Source: Candidatus Hecatellales archaeon
GTDB lineage: Archaea; Thermoproteota; Bathyarchaeia; Hecatellales; Hecatellaceae
DNA length: 7,219 bases
Reading direction: 5' to 3'
NCBI GenBank assembly: GCA_003662515.1
Contig: QMYF01000020.1
Location: 1-7,219 of the forward strand
The notes beneath the pieces are model-generated. The model was not told where the DNA came from. It saw nothing but the letters and a program-made list of their open reading frames with translations, and made no database searches. The position numbers and the translations under genes were made by a program. Positions 4,770-7,219 of the stretch are shown here, piece after piece. Every line of letters starts with the position of its first letter. The first letter of the stretch is position 1.

Positions 4770-6179
4770 ATGGCTGAAAGTAAGCCTTCCCGTAGGACTG
4801 CTTTGAAGATTGCCGTGACAGCTGTTGTCTGTGGTGTGGTTGCGGGGGTTGGGGGATGGCTTGCCGGCTCAAGCATGGCTCCCCCGCCGAAAACAGTCAC
4901 AGAAACCGTTACTAAAACTGTTCCGGGGGCTGGGGCGACAGCCACGGAAACGGTCACAAAGACCGTTACAGAAACCACCACGAAAACCGTTACCGAAACT
5001 GTTACAGCAGGCGCGAAGCCTTCAGGCCCGCCCATAAAAATAGGCCACCTAGCCGACATGACCGGCCCCCTAGCCGTTTACGGCTACTCTAACAACCTGA
5101 TCCTCTCGAAGGCTATTGAGTACATTAATGCTCATGGGGGCATAAATGGTAGGCCAGTTGAGCTTGTGGTTGAAGATACGGAGACGAAGGTGGCTACGGC
5201 AACCTCGAAGATGAGGAAGCTTATCGAGTACCATAAGGTGGATGTGGTAATAGGCTCCCAGCATTCGGGGATTAACATAGCATGCAACCCGATAGCTAAG
5301 GAGCTGAAAACCCTCCACATACCGGTGGGTGAAGCCTACGCGATCACAGCCCAGAAAGGGAACAGGTACGTGATGAGGATAAACAATAATGTGAGGGAGC
5401 AGGTTAAGGCTGGAATCGAGGACGCAATCAAGTATGTTGCTAAGAAGTGGGTTACCATGGTTGTGGACTACGCCTGGGGATGGTCGAACGAGGAGGAGTT
5501 CCGAAGGTATGCCCCCCAGTATGGAGGAGAGGTGCTGAAGTCCATTAGGGTTCCCCTGGGAACCAAGGACTTCATGCCATACATAGCCCAGATACCCAAG
5601 GAGGCTGAGGGCATATTCTACGCTTTCTTCTTCGGAGACTTCCTAAGCCTGATACGAGACCTGCACGCCGTACGTCCAGACCTCAAACAGTACTGCCCCA
5701 TCTGTGCCCCTGAAGGGATCGACACGGAGACCCTAGGCGAAGCCTTTGAGGGAGCCTACGTGCTCTCATGGTTCCCGAGGTACCTATCCGAATATGACAC
5801 GCCGTTCAACCGGGAGTTCCGTGAAATCTGCGGTATCGACGAGAAGGGTAAGGAGGCTAAAACGGGTAAAATGCTCACCCTCTCCCACAGCTGGGCTCTC
5901 TGGGAGGCAGCCTTCGCCCTCAAGCGGGCGATGGAAGAGATAAACTGGAAGAGTAAAGAGGACACGCCGAAGCTGATTGAGGCTCTCGAAGGAATGAGCT
6001 TCAAGGAGAGCCTCTTCCACGTGCAAGGTGAAAAGTTCATCAGAGATGTGGACCATCAAACCTTCATGCGTCACTTCCTCATGCGGGTTGAAAACGGCAA
6101 GCTGAAGCTTGTGAAGATAATACCAGTGGAGAAGTCCATCTACGAGCCTGAAGTCGACTACACGAAGGAGAGCTTTTAA
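4770..6179 (+). CDS. livJ: Branched-chain-amino-acid-type ABC transporter substrate-binding protein (LivJ/LivK-like)
   Basis: A 469-aa extracytoplasmic solute-binding protein of the periplasmic-binding-fold type I amino-acid group (Peripla_BP_6). The N-terminus has a twin-arginine motif, SRRTALK (7-13), then a hydrophobic stretch (about 14-34), so Tat export and N-terminal membrane anchoring are likely. C21 is not in a proper lipobox, which argues against a lipoprotein. Residues 42-79 are a Thr/Val linker built from TVTE/TVTK units. The binding domain starts near 89 (IKIGHLADMTGPLAVYG) and includes GSQHSG and the AYAITAQKGNRYVMRI segment typical of the family. ATG 4770 follows a G-rich SD (4758-4763). 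It is the first gene of an operon with the LivH and LivM genes. Family members bind leucine/isoleucine/valine but also amides, urea, aromatics or other organic acids, so the true ligand is open. The antisense open frames over this gene are shadows. Confidence 0.9.
   Translation: MAESKPSRRTALKIAVTAVVCGVVAGVGGWLAGSSMAPPPKTVTETVTKTVPGAGATATETVTKTVTETTTKTVTETVTAGAKPSGPPIKIGHLADMTGPLAVYGYSNNLILSKAIEYINAHGGINGRPVELVVEDTETKVATATSKMRKLIEYHKVDVVIGSQHSGINIACNPIAKELKTLHIPVGEAYAITAQKGNRYVMRINNNVREQVKAGIEDAIKYVAKKWVTMVVDYAWGWSNEEEFRRYAPQYGGEVLKSIRVPLGTKDFMPYIAQIPKEAEGIFYAFFFGDFLSLIRDLHAVRPDLKQYCPICAPEGIDTETLGEAFEGAYVLSWFPRYLSEYDTPFNREFREICGIDEKGKEAKTGKMLTLSHSWALWEAAFALKRAMEEINWKSKEDTPKLIEALEGMSFKESLFHVQGEKFIRDVDHQTFMRHFLMRVENGKLKLVKIIPVEKSIYEPEVDYTKESF
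4893..5006 (+). repeat. Degenerate 12-nt coding repeat for a Thr/Val-rich stalk
   Basis: The DNA encodes repeated TVTE/TVTK tetrapeptides (residues 42-51 and 57-79 of the binding protein), interrupted by PGAGA. Units differ mainly at third codon positions, so the protein repeat looks maintained while the DNA drifts. Similar Thr-rich linkers are common between membrane anchor and binding domain in archaeal solute-binding proteins and may be glycosylated. Confidence 0.65.
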
Positions 6180-6200
6180 ACCTTCTCCCCTTATTTTTTG
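6173..6200 (+). promoter_or_regulatory. Possible partial terminator and internal promoter between binding-protein and permease genes
   Basis: The 31-nt gap after the binding-protein gene contains a T-rich tract (TTATTTTTT, 6191-6199) that could terminate a share of transcripts. Just upstream, TTTTAAA (6174-6180) is TATA-like and would predict a start near 6203, giving the LivH message a very short leader. No SD precedes ATG 6211. Both readings are weak, but either fits higher expression of binding protein than permease. Confidence 0.3.
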
Positions 6201-6210
6201 GCTGATAACC

Positions 6211-7089
6211 ATGGTTCCCTTAGGCGCCGAGTTCGCTTCAAGATTCCTATTTGTCCTGGTTAACGGTTTTGTTTGGGCTTTAATAGTAGCCCTAGTCGCG
6301 CTTGGGCTATCATTTATATTCGGCTTAATGGACATCGTAAACATTGCCCATGGAGACCTCTACATGCTTGGAGCAGTCCTCACGTGGTATGGTTTGGCTG
6401 CCACCGGAAATTTCTGGCTTGGGGTGATTCTTGCAACAGCAGTAGTTGGTGTTTTGGGTATAGGGTTGGAGCGTGGGGCTTTAAGGCCTGTTGAGGGCAT
6501 GCCAGCCTACACGGTTGTCGTAACCATCGGCATCTCATACATTCTACAACAAGTGGTGCTTGCAGTCTTCGGCGGAAGCCCCCAGAAGATGTCTGACCCC
6601 TTCCCCATGGTTATAGAGTTCTTGGGGGTCCGCTACCCAGGCTATAGGATTTTGGTGGCTGGAGTTTCAGGCATAGCACTCCTCGCCCTCTGGTTCCTCC
6701 TCTTCAAAACCTCGGTGGGACTCTGGATTAGGGCTACCATGCAGGATAGGGAGATGGCGAACGCCATGGGAATATCTGTGAACAATATTTACGCTATGAC
6801 GTTTGCGCTTGGGGCGGCTCTCGCAGCCCTCGGCGGAGCCCTAGCCTCACCCATCGTCCAAGTCTTCTACCTTATGGGCTACGACCTTCTCGTGCTCGTA
6901 TTTATCATAGTTATTGTTGGAGGTCTCGGCAGCCTCAAGGGCACAATGGTTGCAGCCCTGATAATCTGCCCCCTAGAAAGCGTTATGACACTTTTCGTAA
7001 CTCCAACAGAAGCTAGGGTCATATCTTTCTTGGTCATGGCGGCAGTCCTGCTCGTGAGGCCTCAGGGGCTGTTTAAGGCTTGGAGGTAG
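6211..7089 (+). CDS. livH: Branched-chain-amino-acid-type ABC transporter permease LivH
   Basis: A 292-aa integral membrane permease of the LivH family (BPD_transp_2, PF02653), a normal full length with about eight membrane helices. Visible family motifs are NIAHGDLYMLGA (44-55), the cytoplasmic coupling segment IRATMQDREMANAMGI (173-188), and VIVGGLGSLKG (234-244). It pairs with LivM to form the channel through which the solute delivered by the binding protein passes; the ATPases LivG and LivF would be expected further downstream, outside the window. ATG 6211 fits the family's N-terminus, although no SD precedes it. A GGAGGT within its last codons (7082-7087) serves as ribosome site for the next gene, indicating translational coupling. 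Confidence 0.92.
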   Translation: MVPLGAEFASRFLFVLVNGFVWALIVALVALGLSFIFGLMDIVNIAHGDLYMLGAVLTWYGLAATGNFWLGVILATAVVGVLGIGLERGALRPVEGMPAYTVVVTIGISYILQQVVLAVFGGSPQKMSDPFPMVIEFLGVRYPGYRILVAGVSGIALLALWFLLFKTSVGLWIRATMQDREMANAMGISVNNIYAMTFALGAALAALGGALASPIVQVFYLMGYDLLVLVFIIVIVGGLGSLKGTMVAALIICPLESVMTLFVTPTEARVISFLVMAAVLLVRPQGLFKAWR

Positions 7090-7095
7090 AGAGCC

Positions 7096-7219
7096 TTGGC
7101 GAAGTATAGGCTTAAGCCTACGCTTAGCGGATGCGTGCTAGCTACGGCCGTGGTAATTCTGGTGGCTGTTGGCCCCCTACTCCCAGCAAGCCTACGCTCC
7201 CTCCTAATAGACATCATGA
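7096..7219 (+). CDS. livM: LivM-type ABC permease, N-terminal 41 codons (cut by the window edge)
   Basis: A TTG start at 7096 lies 8 nt after a perfect GGAGGT (7082-7087) located in the end of the LivH gene. The frame is open to the window end and gives a short basic N-terminus (AKYRLKP) followed by a hydrophobic helix (VLATAVVILVAVGPLLP), as in LivM proteins. The assignment rests on this start plus the position directly after LivH, since LivH-LivM order is standard. The 3' part is missing because the window ends, not because of a visible break. Confidence 0.75.
   Translation, partial: MAKYRLKPTLSGCVLATAVVILVAVGPLLPASLRSLLIDIM

Noticed and set aside
4893..5006. Repeat cluster considered as CRISPR or regulatory iterons
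   Set aside because: The period is 12 nt, follows codons, has no spacers and encodes a regular Thr/Val peptide, so it is a protein linker repeat.
4724..5059. Minus-strand 111-aa open frame rich in Val/Thr/Ser opposite the binding-protein gene
   Set aside because: It is the antisense reading of the repetitive Thr/Val linker, and its composition simply mirrors that repeat. It also overlaps the promoter-proximal leader and has no recognisable protein features.
5784..6344. Minus-strand 186-aa open frame across the end of the binding-protein gene and the start of LivH
   Set aside because: It lies opposite two well-supported genes, crosses their junction and shows no domain or membrane pattern of its own.

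Overview
The window looks like a chromosomal segment from an uncultivated, probably anaerobic archaeon; a Thermoproteota/Bathyarchaeia-like lineage is my best guess, inferred only from gene style. The signs are BRE/TATA-like promoters, probable leaderless starts, U-rich tracts instead of strong hairpin terminators, frequent AGG/AGA and ATA codons, a stand-alone FMN-type glutamate synthase domain protein, an Fe-S domain of the acetyl-CoA synthase gamma-subunit type, and a Tat-exported solute-binding protein on a Thr/Val-rich stalk. No rRNA, tRNA, CRISPR array, transposase or phage gene was seen.

Layout: (1) 133-1740, minus strand: a glutamate synthase-like FMN oxidoreductase whose best start is an unusual CTG behind a perfect Shine-Dalgarno (SD) sequence, giving 535 aa. 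(2) 1741-2102: a divergent intergenic region with promoter-like elements for both flanking genes. (3) 2103-3235, plus strand: an Fe-S protein whose first strand-forming segment lies in a different frame from the rest. (4) 3293-3749, minus strand: a DGC-domain (putative zinc-binding) gene split by a +1 frameshift and lacking two of its four expected cysteines. (5) 3797-4645, minus strand: a TauE/SafE-family membrane exporter that probably forms a transcription unit with the DGC gene. (6) 4646-4769: a compact divergent control region with a perfect 12-bp inverted repeat carrying both TATA boxes, then a 15-bp palindrome and mutually exclusive short helices next to the SD of the downstream gene. 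(7) 4770-7219, plus strand: a branched-chain-amino-acid-type (Liv/HAAT) ABC importer, with the binding protein, the LivH permease and the first 41 codons of LivM.

The importer and the TauE/DGC unit share one symmetrical promoter region and are probably regulated together; a solute taken up by the Liv system whose breakdown yields an exportable anion such as sulfite is one hypothesis. Nothing here is a clearly new multi-gene system. The most notable items are the control region at 4668-4766, the CTG start, and two frame disruptions within 1.4 kb, which may be either biology or consensus errors.
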